Shown here: piece by piece, positions 1-7,768 of the stretch
How positions within the stretch are numbered: the stretch's first letter is position 1
Layout of the letters: each line of letters begins with the position of its first letter
Origin: Atopobiaceae bacterium
GTDB taxonomy: Bacteria > Actinomycetota > Coriobacteriia > Coriobacteriales > Atopobiaceae
Reading direction: 5' to 3'
Length of the DNA: 36,048 bases
Assembly (NCBI GenBank): GCA_017533825.1
Contig: JAFWIE010000061.1
Location: 1 to 36,048, forward strand
Notes under the pieces: model-generated
Databases searched by the model: none
Told to the model about the DNA's origin: nothing
The model's input: the letters and a program-made list of their open reading frames with translations, nothing else
Position numbers and translations under genes: made by a program

Positions 1-1
1 G

Positions 2-100
2 CTTGAGGCTTACATCGTCCACTGGAACACGAGGAGAAGGCAGGTTAAACTAAAGGGACTGACACCGGAGGAGTTCCGATGTCAGTCCCAAGCCGCCTAG
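2..100 (+). CDS. IS3-family transposase OrfB, C-terminal end (cut by window start)
   Basis: The frame entering from the left edge encodes 32 residues before TAG, including YIVHWNTRRRQVKLKGLTP followed by EEFR. This is the typical C-terminus of the DDE integrase core of IS3-family OrfB (pattern YN..R....L.GL.P..YR). The catalytic DDE residues lie outside the window. It is followed within 40 bases by an IS end, so a copy of the element probably extends leftwards. Whether that copy is intact cannot be seen. Confidence 0.8.
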   Translation, partial: LEAYIVHWNTRRRQVKLKGLTPEEFRCQSQAA

Positions 101-119
101 GTTCTTATTTATCGCGTCC

Positions 120-139
120 AAGTTTTGGGACGCAGTTCA
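120..139 (+). repeat. Probable right end (terminal inverted repeat) of the IS3 element
   Basis: AAGTTTTGGGACGCAGTTCA lies 20 bases after the OrfB stop. It ends in the CA dinucleotide typical of IS3 termini and, reversed, begins TGAACTGCGTCCC. The matching left end is outside the window, so the repeat pairing is inferred. Confidence 0.5.
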
Positions 140-181
140 CACCGGACAAGCGGCCTTCCGCATTGCCAGGGCCGGCAGCTG

Positions 182-391
182 TCACGACCCTTCGCGCAGG
201 CGCTCCTTGTAGCACTCGCCCCAGGCCCACATGGCGTCGAGCACAGGCTCGAGCGTCCGGCCAACCTCGGTGAGCGAGTATTCCACGCGCGGGGGCACCT
301 CGGAGTACACCTCGCGGTGCACAAGCCCGTAGTCCTCCATGGCGCGGAGGTTATCGGTGAGCACCTTATGCGACACCTTGGTCACCCTGAT
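182..391 (-). pseudogene. HxlR-family transcriptional regulator, C-terminal part only
   Basis: The minus-strand frame encodes VSHKVLTDNLRAMEDYGLV, then HREVYSEVPPRVEYSLTEVG and a WGE-containing tail. This is the second half of the winged-helix HxlR domain: the end of the recognition helix, the wing, and the dimerisation helix. The first half, including the usual N-terminal cysteine and the GGKW motif, is missing. Upstream residues in the same frame (about 391-502) do not resemble the family and lead into IS3 debris. HxlR proteins usually control a neighbouring redox or aldehyde-response gene; none is present here. The gene appears broken by the insertion sequences on both sides. Confidence 0.7.
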
Positions 392-461
392 GGTGCCGGC
401 GTCGGTGTTCACGTTGCAATGTCCGGAGGTGCCGTGACGCCCAGGTTGAGAGTATCCGTGC

Positions 462-1000
462 TCAGGGCAGGAGCAGAGGTGCTCCATGATCTGCGCCGCC
501 ACGTTCGCTCTTGAGACGCACGGTCCACTCGCCGACGCGCATGTCGCCGGACGCGTTCACCTGCGCGTGTATGCGCCTGTAGCCGTACGTTCCGCCGCTC
601 GCGTCGAAGGCGTCCACGACCGCCTTCCTCTTGGCCGCGCGATCGGCGCCCTCGCCCCCGGGCCGCGCGTTCCTCGCGTACCCGTGGCTGCTCCTGGCCA
701 TGCCGACCGCGGGGAGGACCTCCCTGGGCCTCCACCTGGGCCCAGGCGCCCGCCAGCTCCGCCTTCTCCTGGTTGGCCGGCCGGTTCGGGTCGGTGCCCG
801 GGTCTTTTCTATGATGTCGAGCGTGGCCTGGCGCACGTCAAGCTCGAGCTGCACCCTCCTGAGCCGCAGCTTTGCGGCGCGAAGCATGTCCTGCAGCGCC
901 TCGACGTCGTCGGGCAGGTCGTCGAACTCCTTGCCCGCGGGGATGCCCCTCTCCTTCGGTTGGCCGTCCCCACCAACATGGCCCATCAGCTCCCTTCGCC
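462..1000 (-). mobile_element. Degenerate IS3-family element: OrfA tail and OrfB start
   Basis: One minus-strand frame contains GKEFDDLPDDVEALQDMLR and a LELDVRQATLDIIEKT stretch, typical of the C-terminal coiled part of IS3 OrfA. It is followed by GMARSSHGYARNARPGG and GTYGYRRIHAQV, typical of the HTH region at the start of OrfB. The DDE catalytic core is missing, so the remnant is inactive. It runs opposite to the IS3 OrfB tail at the window start. Its upstream end falls near 985-1000, where the sequence changes to the E2-like coding region read on the other strand. The exact borders are uncertain by a few tens of bases. Confidence 0.7.
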
Positions 1001-1637
1001 AAACGTAAGGCGCGGTCCTGGAGACTACGGCTGCTGGATCGTCGAGGATTTCTCCCTGAGGATTGTTCTCGGCGACGGATATCCCCACGAGGTTCCGACA
1101 GTCTACGAGGAGTCCTGCGCCATTCCTGACGAGTTCGAGCATCGCTATGACGACGGCTCGCTGTGCATTGGCGTCCCGGGTGAGGTACTGATGATGTTTC
1201 CTGGAGGAATCGAGCTGCTCGAGCTAATCGAGGGGCCGGTTACAAGCTGTCTCTACTCCGCCGCTTTCCTGCGCAGGTATGGACGCTACCCCTTCGGGGA
1301 GAGGAGCCATGGGATAGCTGGAATCCTCGAGTACTACCGTGAGTTGTTCGGGGTGCGGTCGGACCAAGCAGCCGTTAGTCTCATGAGATTTATATCAGAG
1401 CGCAAGAGATACAGGGGTAGTGACAGATGTCCCTGCGGCTCCGGAAAGCAAGTCTGGACCTGTCACGGCAAGACGCTCAATGAGCTGAGCAGCGAAGCTT
1501 ACGCCTCCGCCGTCGCTGGAGATTACAACCGCATCTCATCGGAAGTGGAGGCCTACGAAAACGTGCGCAATATGAGGACGTGGATCCGTGTGACTGTCAG
1601 GGCAAACTCCGGGCTGATGTGGGAGGCAGGGCCGTGA
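978..1637 (+). CDS. E2-like (UBC fold) protein with C-terminal SEC-C zinc motif, probably 5'-truncated
   Basis: About 219 residues from ATG 978. The first 100 residues resemble prokaryotic E2/UBC-like proteins: DFSLRIVLGDGYPHEVP (hydrophobic strand then YP..P), then DDGSLCIGVPGE, where C63 sits where E2 enzymes carry the catalytic cysteine. Residues 151-163 read CPCGSGKQVWTCH, a SEC-C metal-binding motif. The start is doubtful: ATG 978 lies at the edge of IS3 debris and the usual first strand and helix of the fold seem short, so about 30-50 residues may be missing. Its TGA overlaps the GTG of the S-4TM gene, implying translational coupling. In type II-short CBASS operons a lone E2-like protein acts with the cyclase; no cyclase is visible here. 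Confidence 0.65.
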   Translation: MAHQLPSPNVRRGPGDYGCWIVEDFSLRIVLGDGYPHEVPTVYEESCAIPDEFEHRYDDGSLCIGVPGEVLMMFPGGIELLELIEGPVTSCLYSAAFLRRYGRYPFGERSHGIAGILEYYRELFGVRSDQAAVSLMRFISERKRYRGSDRCPCGSGKQVWTCHGKTLNELSSEAYASAVAGDYNRISSEVEAYENVRNMRTWIRVTVRANSGLMWEAGP

Positions 1638-2437
1638 ACGACGGTGCAAAGATGGCGGAGCTACAGAACACAGATGGGGCAATCAATCTACTTGCGGCGC
1701 AGAGACAGCTGCACTCGGATGCGAAGGCGCTTTACTGGGTGTATGGCATTGCGGCCACTGCTCCCCCTGTGCTCGCTTGTGTGGTCCCCAATCTTTCCGC
1801 AATCCCAATGATTGCTTGTGTGTTACTTCCAGTCGTATCGGGGAGAATACTCACGAGTCTTGCAGAAAAGAGGCAACGCGAAGCTGCGTCCATACAGCAG
1901 GAGATAGACCCCTACCTGTACGGGATTGCGTTCCCCAATACAGAGCATGACGAGAGGCTTGCTGCCCGTCGCGGACGACGTTACTTGATGAAGAAGGGTG
2001 CTTCTGAGCTGTTGGATTGGTATCGAAACATCGACGGGTTGCCCACCGGAAGGGCAGAGTATGAGTGCCAGAAGACAAATATCTGCTGGACGATGGACAT
2101 TGCGACCGTGACGCTGCTAATTGATCTATGCGTCGCCGCAATAGCCACTACGATTGCGACGTTAGGAATCAAAGAATCTGGCACCAACGCGATTGCGTAC
2201 GTCCTCCTGACACCGATAATTGTGTGGATGGTGGAGTGTGTCATCGACAGGTGGTGCTTGCGTCACGCAACGAAGCGCATCAAGGACTCGATGGAGGATC
2301 TTTGGGAAGATGACGAACGTCACGTAAAGAAGGCCCAAGATAGGATATTCGAGTACCGATGCCGTAGGCCGGTGCCAGACTTCGTCTACGGACTGACCAA
2401 AGATGCCGAGCAGCAGAGGGTTGAAGCCAGGCTATAG
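1634..2437 (+). CDS. S-4TM family putative pore-forming effector
   Basis: 267 residues from GTG 1634, which overlaps the preceding stop by 4 bases (GTGA) and has GGGAGGCAGG just upstream; an earlier in-frame GTG at 1580 is less likely. There are two pairs of hydrophobic segments: about residues 35-75 (VYGIAATAPPVLACVVP, then IPMIACVLLPVV) and 155-205 (TVTLLIDLCVAAIATTIATL, then YVLLTPIIVWMVECVI). A polar middle region and a charged C-terminal tail complete the S-4TM architecture, the SMODS-associated four-helix membrane effector of CBASS-like systems. The family is predicted to permeabilise the inner membrane when activated by a cyclic nucleotide. With no CD-NTase in view it is either orphaned or controlled by a cyclase elsewhere. 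Confidence 0.75.
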   Translation: MNDGAKMAELQNTDGAINLLAAQRQLHSDAKALYWVYGIAATAPPVLACVVPNLSAIPMIACVLLPVVSGRILTSLAEKRQREAASIQQEIDPYLYGIAFPNTEHDERLAARRGRRYLMKKGASELLDWYRNIDGLPTGRAEYECQKTNICWTMDIATVTLLIDLCVAAIATTIATLGIKESGTNAIAYVLLTPIIVWMVECVIDRWCLRHATKRIKDSMEDLWEDDERHVKKAQDRIFEYRCRRPVPDFVYGLTKDAEQQRVEARL

Positions 2438-2617
2438 GGCACGATTGAATAAAGTGATCTAAGCCTTGCTACACGTGCCAACGACGTAATACCAGCTTTG
2501 GCATTCTTGGCCCTTGGAAGAAGCGGGCGAGTCGTTACGCACAAACGTCCCTCATGACACCGAATTGTGTACACTTGTCGCGATGGAGACGAACTATGTG
2601 GGGCGGTGGTGCAACGT

Positions 2618-3376
2618 ATGAAGACGAGTATGCTGGGCGGGACGCAGAGAAGGGCGCTCGTGGCCAGGTGGTCCGAGGTCGTGTCCAAGGGCGTCGCGGA
2701 CGAGGGCGGAAACGCGCTTTCCCCCGGCGATGTGGTCCGCCTGCCCGCGCATGTCCGCTGGGCGGGGGACGGCGAATGGGACGCCCCCGGGACCGTGACG
2801 GGATACGCCATCGGCAAGGACGGCGCCCCCTGCGTGGTGGTGGACGCCCCCGCGCACAACGGGAGGCGACCGGACACGTGGCGCACCTGGATCGTTGACG
2901 GAGACTACTGCAACAAGATCGAGGAGGACGAGGCGGCGGCACTCGCCGCCGACGTCGAGAAACGCTGCCTCGGGGGACGCGGGGCGGGCGCCCTGATCGA
3001 CGCCGAGACCAGGGCCATGCTCTCCCAGTCGTGGATGCAGGTCATGCTCGGGGGCGTCAGCACCAAGGGCGGCGTCGCCGTCCAGCCCGGAGACCTAGTG
3101 CGCCTGCCCAGGAACGTGGCCCGCAACCGCGGCTCGCAACTGCACGCGGCGGGCCTCTGCCTGGGCTTTGCCGTCGGCTTGGACGGCAGCCCCTGCGTGG
3201 TAGCCGACGCCGTTGGCGAGGACGTGCCCGAGCTCACCCGCTGGCGCACGTGGGTGGTGCGCGGGGCCGAGTGCCTGGTCATCGACTCAAAGGAGGCATG
3301 GCGTCTGGAGGCCATGTACGACCGAAGCGGCAGGCTTAAGCCGAGGGGGCATGTCACACGAGGCAAGGGCAAGTAG
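2618..3376 (+). CDS. Unknown protein made of two copies of one ~85-residue domain
   Basis: 252 residues from ATG 2618 (an upstream in-frame GTG at 2567 is possible). I do not recognise the family. The protein is an internal duplication. Residues about 15-98 contain LSPGDVVRLP, TGYAIGKDGAPCVVVDA and TWRTWIVDG. Residues about 136-222 contain VQPGDLVRLP, LGFAVGLDGSPCVVADA and RWRTWVVRG. The PGD-V-RLP start and small beta-rich blocks suggest an SH3/KOW-like or PUA-like barrel; this is a guess from pattern only. The C-terminal tail is basic (KPRGHVTRGKGK). The gene stands alone between the S-4TM gene and an HNH-like gene with short intergenic gaps. Confidence 0.6.
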   Translation: MKTSMLGGTQRRALVARWSEVVSKGVADEGGNALSPGDVVRLPAHVRWAGDGEWDAPGTVTGYAIGKDGAPCVVVDAPAHNGRRPDTWRTWIVDGDYCNKIEEDEAAALAADVEKRCLGGRGAGALIDAETRAMLSQSWMQVMLGGVSTKGGVAVQPGDLVRLPRNVARNRGSQLHAAGLCLGFAVGLDGSPCVVADAVGEDVPELTRWRTWVVRGAECLVIDSKEAWRLEAMYDRSGRLKPRGHVTRGKGK

Positions 3377-3538
3377 CCCTGAATAACGTGTAATAGCGCC
3401 GAGTACGTACGGCTTTATAAATTGGCGGGCCTTCCAGGCTTTCGACCCGTCGCCAGCGGCTTTGTGCGCGCTCGTTGTGTTGTGCCGTCATGCTAAAGGC
3501 GCCACATTGGCAACTGACATACGAGGAAAGGATTATCT

Positions 3539-4630
3539 ATGCCTCGGAACTACAACGCGCTCGACATTCCCCCGATATTGGTGGGCTCAGAGATGCGAGC
3601 GAAGATGGGCAAATTCAACTCTCTTGAGAGAAGAAAGGCCGAGCAGCAGGTCAAGCCTGATCACTGCCTGCTTTGCGGTGAGCCTCAGACTAGCTTCTGC
3701 AATTCGCACACTCTGCCCGCGTTCTGCTTGGAGAGCATCGCGGAAAATGGGCATGTCTTATCGACCGCGGATGCCATCGGGACGAATATCGTAGAAAGCA
3801 GTATTGGACTTAACCGGGCGGGAACATTTCGCCTCGTGTGCAGGAAGTGCGACAACGAGTTCTTCAAAGAATACGAGAGCCGGTCGTCGTACGGCCGAAG
3901 CCCGACACAGCAAATACTTGGAAAGATTGCCGTGAAGTGCTGTCTCTCAGAACTCGCAAAGTCACGGAGGGACTCTGCGATGTACGGGAATTTGGCGGAG
4001 GAATACCCCGTCGCGCGTCTTTCCGTCACCGCTAACGCCAGGGATCTGTCCGCGCATGACGATGAGCGCAATCTGCGAAAGGCGCTCCTGGCGGCCAGCG
4101 GGGGAAACAGGACGTACAAGTTGTTTCTGTTCAGGAGACTCGAATACGTTACGCCCGTCGCGTTCCAGACGATGGTCACTCCCATCGTCGATCTTGAGGG
4201 CAAGCTAATTAACAACCTCTTTGACCCAGAGCCAACAGCTGTGGTCGAACCACTGTTTCTCTGCTGCTTTCCCATGGGAGATTGCTCTGTGGTCATTTCC
4301 TTTCGTCATCGACGTACCGCGCGCTTCGATTCGTTCGACAGGCAGATCTCATCGCTCGCCGAAGAAGACAAGCTCCTCGTCTTGTTGAAACTGGTGTTAG
4401 CGTATAGCGACGAGGTCTTCTTCGCCCCAGCGATTGGGAACGTTATTCGTAATGAGGCTGGAATTGGCGCTTTGTGCCGTATGAATATAGACAGTCTTGG
4501 TGTTCGTCCGCGCACCCCGAATAGACAACTGGGCCTCCTTGCGATTCGCGAAGCTGCGATGTCGAAGTATGCACTCAAGGCCATGCCCGACATACCGAAC
4601 CTGCTAAGTCCCGATTACTCGCTGGGTTAG
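3539..4630 (+). CDS. HNH-like (treble-clef) zinc protein of unknown function
   Basis: 363 residues from ATG 3539, preceded by GAGGAAAGG at good spacing. The N-terminal third carries C43-x2-C46 (HCLLCGEP), SHTLP at 56-60 and C101-x2-C104 (LVCRKCDNEFF). This is the layout of HNH nucleases that bind zinc through two CxxC pairs with a His-containing beta-hairpin between, such as HNH_5-type proteins. The usual E/D before the catalytic His is replaced by S56, so activity is uncertain. The remaining 250 residues match nothing I recognise; they include DEVFFAPAIGNV and a helical C-terminus. Its position among defence genes suggests a nuclease role, which is inference. Confidence 0.6.
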   Translation: MPRNYNALDIPPILVGSEMRAKMGKFNSLERRKAEQQVKPDHCLLCGEPQTSFCNSHTLPAFCLESIAENGHVLSTADAIGTNIVESSIGLNRAGTFRLVCRKCDNEFFKEYESRSSYGRSPTQQILGKIAVKCCLSELAKSRRDSAMYGNLAEEYPVARLSVTANARDLSAHDDERNLRKALLAASGGNRTYKLFLFRRLEYVTPVAFQTMVTPIVDLEGKLINNLFDPEPTAVVEPLFLCCFPMGDCSVVISFRHRRTARFDSFDRQISSLAEEDKLLVLLKLVLAYSDEVFFAPAIGNVIRNEAGIGALCRMNIDSLGVRPRTPNRQLGLLAIREAAMSKYALKAMPDIPNLLSPDYSLG

Positions 4631-4897
4631 CGCGCAGCCGCGCCGAAGCGAGATACGGCACATGCGCCAATCATTGTCCAGATTCTCCCCATCGCATGCC
4701 CGCATTAGCTGCATCATCTAGCCAAGCGACCTGACGCGAATCTCCCGCGTCCAGGCGAACCGAGGCGACGAAAGAGGTGGTCCAGCCATGGCCTATCGCC
4801 ATATCCATCCATCGACAAGACAGAAGAGAAGGCCGCTCTCGGGACGGCGAAGCGTCGTTGCGTCTCGCTATGCCGCACTATGCGAGGGGAGGTCAGC
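4631..4897. other. Intergenic stretch before the ParA cassette
   Basis: There is no convincing gene in these 267 bases. Open frames crossing it are short and lack family signals. The region probably holds the promoter of the HTH-ParA cassette, but I see no clean -35/-10 pair. GGGGAGGTCAGC just before 4898 is a good ribosome-binding site. Confidence 0.4.
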
Positions 4898-5141
4898 ATG
4901 ACGAGGTCGAGCTTCTCCGGCGTCCTGCGGCGAGTCATGCGCTCGTTCGAGCCTCCGCTCACGGCGCTCGACGTCTCACTGCTCACCGGCGCTCTTCACC
5001 GAGGAGGCCGTGGGGGAGCTGCTCTCAGGCGAGCGGCGCCCCGACATCTCCGAGCTGACGGCGATCTGCGAGGCACTCGAGCTCCCCATCGACGCGCTCC
5101 TCGCCAACCAGTGCGTGGCGGGAGGCGATCGCGATGAGTAA
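4898..5141 (+). pseudogene. Small XRE-like HTH protein, frameshifted
   Basis: ATG 4898 follows a strong ribosome-binding site and encodes MTRSSFSGVLRRVMRSFEPP and then TALDVSLLTG in one frame. Near 4990 coding continues one base out of phase: LFTEEAVGELLSGERRPDIS, then ELTAICEALELPIDALLA, ending at TAA 5139-5141. The second part is a typical Cro/CI-type HTH tail (RPDISELTAICEALELPID). One extra base within CTCACCGGCGCTC would explain the break, so this is either a real frameshift or a sequencing error. The gene end overlaps the ParA start by 8 bases, so it belongs to the same operon and probably regulated it. Confidence 0.65.
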
Positions 5142-5991
5142 TACGGGTACTGCCACGTGGGACGGCTCCCGCGCTCGGGTCGTCACCTTCGCCAACCAGA
5201 AGGGTGGTGTCGCCAAGTCCACCTCCGCCGAGGCGTTCGCGGCCTCGCTCGCCGCGCGCGGCTACGCCGCACTCATGGTGGAAACGGACGCCCAGCCCGG
5301 CAACCTCTCGCTGCACGTGGGCGCGGACAAGGACCTCCCCGGTACCTACGAGCTCGTGACGCAGGGGAGGCCGACCTACGAGGGGGCCGTGGCATTCGTG
5401 CAGCCGACGCGCTACTTCGGCGACGTCATCTGCGCGGACGAGAGGCTTGGCGGCGTGGACGACAGGCTCAACGCCCGCGTGGGCCGCGAGCTCACGCTCT
5501 CGCGTGCCTTGGCGCCGCTCCTGCCCGAGTACGACTTCGTGGTTGAGGACACCCCTCCCGCGCTGCAGGTGAGGACGCTCAACGCTCTCGCTGCCGCCGA
5601 CGACGTGATCGTGCCCTGCTCGGCGGACGTCTCGTCGGTCGCCGGCATGGGAGAGCTCCTGGACTGCGCGTCGCAGGTGGCCGAGCTCGCCGGAGGCCAC
5701 GGGGCGCGCGTCGCCGGTGTGCTCGTGACGCGCTACGACGCGCGCAACAACCTCGAGCCGGAGATGCTGGGAAGGATCCGCGACCTCGCGGCCGAGTGCG
5801 GCGTGCCCGTGCTCGAGCCGTGCGTGCGCGCGACCGTCTCCGCCCGCAAGGCGCAGAGAGCCGGCGTGGCGCTTCGCGACTTCGCCCCGCGCTCCACGGC
5901 GGCGCTCGACTACGAGTGTGCCGTGGACGGCTACCTCGCGGGCATCGGCGTGGGGGGAGGTGGTGAGGATGGCAAGCGGCCAGCAGAGTGA
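5134..5991 (+). CDS. parA: ParA/MinD-family partition ATPase
   Basis: 285 residues. VVTFANQKGGVAKST holds the deviant Walker A motif of ParA proteins (K23-GGVAK28-ST), followed by ETDAQPGNLSLHVG (Walker A'/switch I) and a hydrophobic strand YDFVVEDTPPAL with the switch II acidic residue. VIVPCSADVSSVAGM and VLVTRYDARN are also typical. ParA ATPases move plasmids or ICEs by dynamic binding to nucleoid DNA together with a ParB-like partner. The start overlaps the frameshifted HTH gene and its end overlaps the small DNA-binding gene at 5969, so three genes form one operon. It marks the backbone of the mobile element that carries the defence genes. Confidence 0.9.
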   Translation: MSNTGTATWDGSRARVVTFANQKGGVAKSTSAEAFAASLAARGYAALMVETDAQPGNLSLHVGADKDLPGTYELVTQGRPTYEGAVAFVQPTRYFGDVICADERLGGVDDRLNARVGRELTLSRALAPLLPEYDFVVEDTPPALQVRTLNALAAADDVIVPCSADVSSVAGMGELLDCASQVAELAGGHGARVAGVLVTRYDARNNLEPEMLGRIRDLAAECGVPVLEPCVRATVSARKAQRAGVALRDFAPRSTAALDYECAVDGYLAGIGVGGGGEDGKRPAE

Positions 5992-6241
5992 CCCCCTGTC
6001 CTACAGCCTCGGTCGCAGGAGGGGGAAGCCAGGTGCGACCACGCCCGGCAAGCCCGCGCTGCGAAGCGGGAGGAAGCCCGGGAGGAAGGCGTTCATGCTC
6101 TACCTCCCGCCCGACCTGCACACCGCAATACAGATGAGAAAGGCCGTCACCGGCGAGGACATGGGAGAAATCATGGTGTGGATACTGACGGACGCGATGG
6201 TTGAAGAGCTGGAAGTGGTGAGAAAGATGAAGAAGAAATAG
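5969..6241 (+). CDS. Small basic DNA-binding protein, probable ParA partner
   Basis: 90 residues from ATG 5969, with GGGGGGAGGTGGTGAGG upstream; it overlaps the ParA end by 23 bases. The N-terminal 35 residues are basic and Gly/Pro-rich (RRRGKPGATTPGKP, RSGRKPGRK). Then comes AFMLYLPPDLHTAIQMRKAV and an amphipathic helix (GEDMGEIMVWILTDAMVEEL). A short beta strand followed by two helices is the ribbon-helix-helix layout; strand LYLPPDLH matches RHH proteins. Such small proteins often act as the centromere-binding partner of ParA. The assignment rests on pattern and position, not on a recognised family. Confidence 0.6.
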   Translation: MASGQQSDPLSYSLGRRRGKPGATTPGKPALRSGRKPGRKAFMLYLPPDLHTAIQMRKAVTGEDMGEIMVWILTDAMVEELEVVRKMKKK

Positions 6242-6505
6242 AAGGAGAACGCATCCGATCTGGTCGACGGTCATGTTGCCAGGAGTATTCCTGTCTCGTC
6301 CATTGGCTACTGTGACGTCAAACGTACGTCACTGCCTCTGAGGCCGTGCTCCTGGCACCCGGAATGCAAGGGAAGGCAGGCACATGTGCTGGTCGCCATA
6401 CGTCGTTCCTTGTGCAATCGCATGCGTGTGCGAAGGCTGGAATCGAGGATGAGGGATTGCCACGCGGCCGTCGGGCATATAATGCTAGTTGTGAGGGAGG
6501 TGGCC
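6242..6505. other. Intergenic leader of the first methyltransferase
   Basis: 264 bases with no supported gene. GTGACGTCAAACGTACGTCAC (6311-6331) is close to palindromic and could be an operator: GTGACG at 6311 pairs with CGTCAC at 6326. The right end holds the methyltransferase promoter listed separately. Confidence 0.4.
6457..6483 (+). promoter_or_regulatory. Sigma-70-type promoter of the first C5 methyltransferase
   Basis: TTGCCA at 6457-6462 and a perfect TATAAT at 6478-6483 are separated by 15 bases, slightly short. Transcription would begin near 6490, ahead of GGGAGG at 6495-6500 and ATG 6506. This excludes the in-frame ATG at 6482, which lies inside the -10 box, and supports ATG 6506 as the start. 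Confidence 0.6.
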
Positions 6506-7645
6506 ATGGGCCAAATGTTGGAGTTCGCACCACCGCGGTACAGCGCACTGGAGTTCTTTTCGGGCATCGGGTGCGCCCGCGCGGGAATGGCGAAGGCGGG
6601 CGTGCGCACCGTCTGGGCGAACGACATAGACAAGACCAAATGCGAGCTCTACCGCGCGCAATGGGGCGGTGACGACTTGCTGTGTGAGGATGTCTTCGAC
6701 GTCGACCCCAGCACCGTGCCTGCGGCGGACGTCGCATGGGCATCGAGCCCTTGCACGGACCTCTCCCTGGCGGGGAAGAGGGAGGGACTGGTCGCCGGTC
6801 CGGAGTCGAGTGCCTTCTTCGGATTCGTCAGGGTCATCGAGGGGATGGGTACCCGCAGGCCGAGCGCACTCATATTGGAGAACGTCTGCGGACTGGCCTC
6901 GTCGCACGATGGCGATGACTTTCGCACGGTCGTCTCCGAGTTCAACCGCCTCGGCTACTCCGTTGACGCGTTCGAGCTGGACGCCAGGCGCTGGCTCCCG
7001 CAGTCCCGCCCTCGCATGTTCGTGGTCGGCCTCCTGAATCCCCTCGGAGGAGGCGAGCTCGACTCGTCGCTGCGGCCTGACAAGCTCTCCTGGATACACT
7101 CCGACCCGACGCTGGTCACCCACGTGAGCGAGCTGCCTGAGGTTCCCGAGCTGAGGAGCGGGGGGTTCACCGCCCTGTCGGAGAAGCTGGGAGACGACGA
7201 TAGGCGTTGGTGGGACGAGGAGCGCACAGATGCTTTTGTAGCCTCGCTGAGCGCCATCCAGAGGAAGCGGTTCGATCGGCTCAAGGCCGGAAAGGCCGTA
7301 GTGGCACGCACCGCCTACCGCAGGACTCGGGGCGGGAAGCCGACCTGGGAGATCAGACAGGACGACATCGCGGGTTGCCTGCGGACGGCGCGGGGCGGAT
7401 CATCCAAGCAGGCGGTCGTCGTGCTGGGTCGTGGCAACGCGAGGGTGAGGTGGATGACCGGTCGGGAGTACGCTGCCCTGCAGGGTGCTAGCGGGTTCGA
7501 GCTAGCGCAGTTCAGGGAGAGCCAGGTCATGTACGCGTTCGGTGATGCTGTCGCAGTTCCTGCGGTCTCGTGGCTCGTGAGCACCGCTGTCGTACCGGCC
7601 CTTGAGGCCGAGCGTTCGGAGGAGCAGCGCTATGCCGTCGGATGA
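6506..7645 (+). CDS. DNA cytosine-5 methyltransferase (type II modification enzyme 1)
   Basis: 379 residues. The C5-methyltransferase motifs appear in order: SALEFFSGIGCARAGM (motif I, AdoMet), WASSPCTDLSLAGKR with catalytic C83 (motif IV), LILENVCGL (motif VI), QSRPRMFVVG (motif VIII), a target-recognition region, then REYAALQGASGF (motif IX) and a C-terminal motif X-like helix. The enzyme transfers a methyl group to C5 of a cytosine in a short target; the target cannot be read from sequence. A DUF4928 gene lies convergent 124 bases downstream; the two probably form a restriction-modification pair. The motif IV variant SSPC instead of GGPPC is seen in some family members. Confidence 0.9.
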   Translation: MGQMLEFAPPRYSALEFFSGIGCARAGMAKAGVRTVWANDIDKTKCELYRAQWGGDDLLCEDVFDVDPSTVPAADVAWASSPCTDLSLAGKREGLVAGPESSAFFGFVRVIEGMGTRRPSALILENVCGLASSHDGDDFRTVVSEFNRLGYSVDAFELDARRWLPQSRPRMFVVGLLNPLGGGELDSSLRPDKLSWIHSDPTLVTHVSELPEVPELRSGGFTALSEKLGDDDRRWWDEERTDAFVASLSAIQRKRFDRLKAGKAVVARTAYRRTRGGKPTWEIRQDDIAGCLRTARGGSSKQAVVVLGRGNARVRWMTGREYAALQGASGFELAQFRESQVMYAFGDAVAVPAVSWLVSTAVVPALEAERSEEQRYAVG

Positions 7646-7768
7646 AGATGTGGCCCGCACGGTGCGCGGCACTGCGTAGGAATGATATGACTCCTCCAAA
7701 ACTGCTGCAGGGTCCTTTCCCTGTGAAATAGGCATCAAAGACTTAACTGTATTGGATACGCTCCCCTG

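Noticed and set aside
486..977. N-terminal 164 residues of the long plus-strand frame as part of the E2-like protein
   Set aside because: This stretch is antisense to the IS3 OrfA/OrfB remnant, and its composition is that of a shadow frame.
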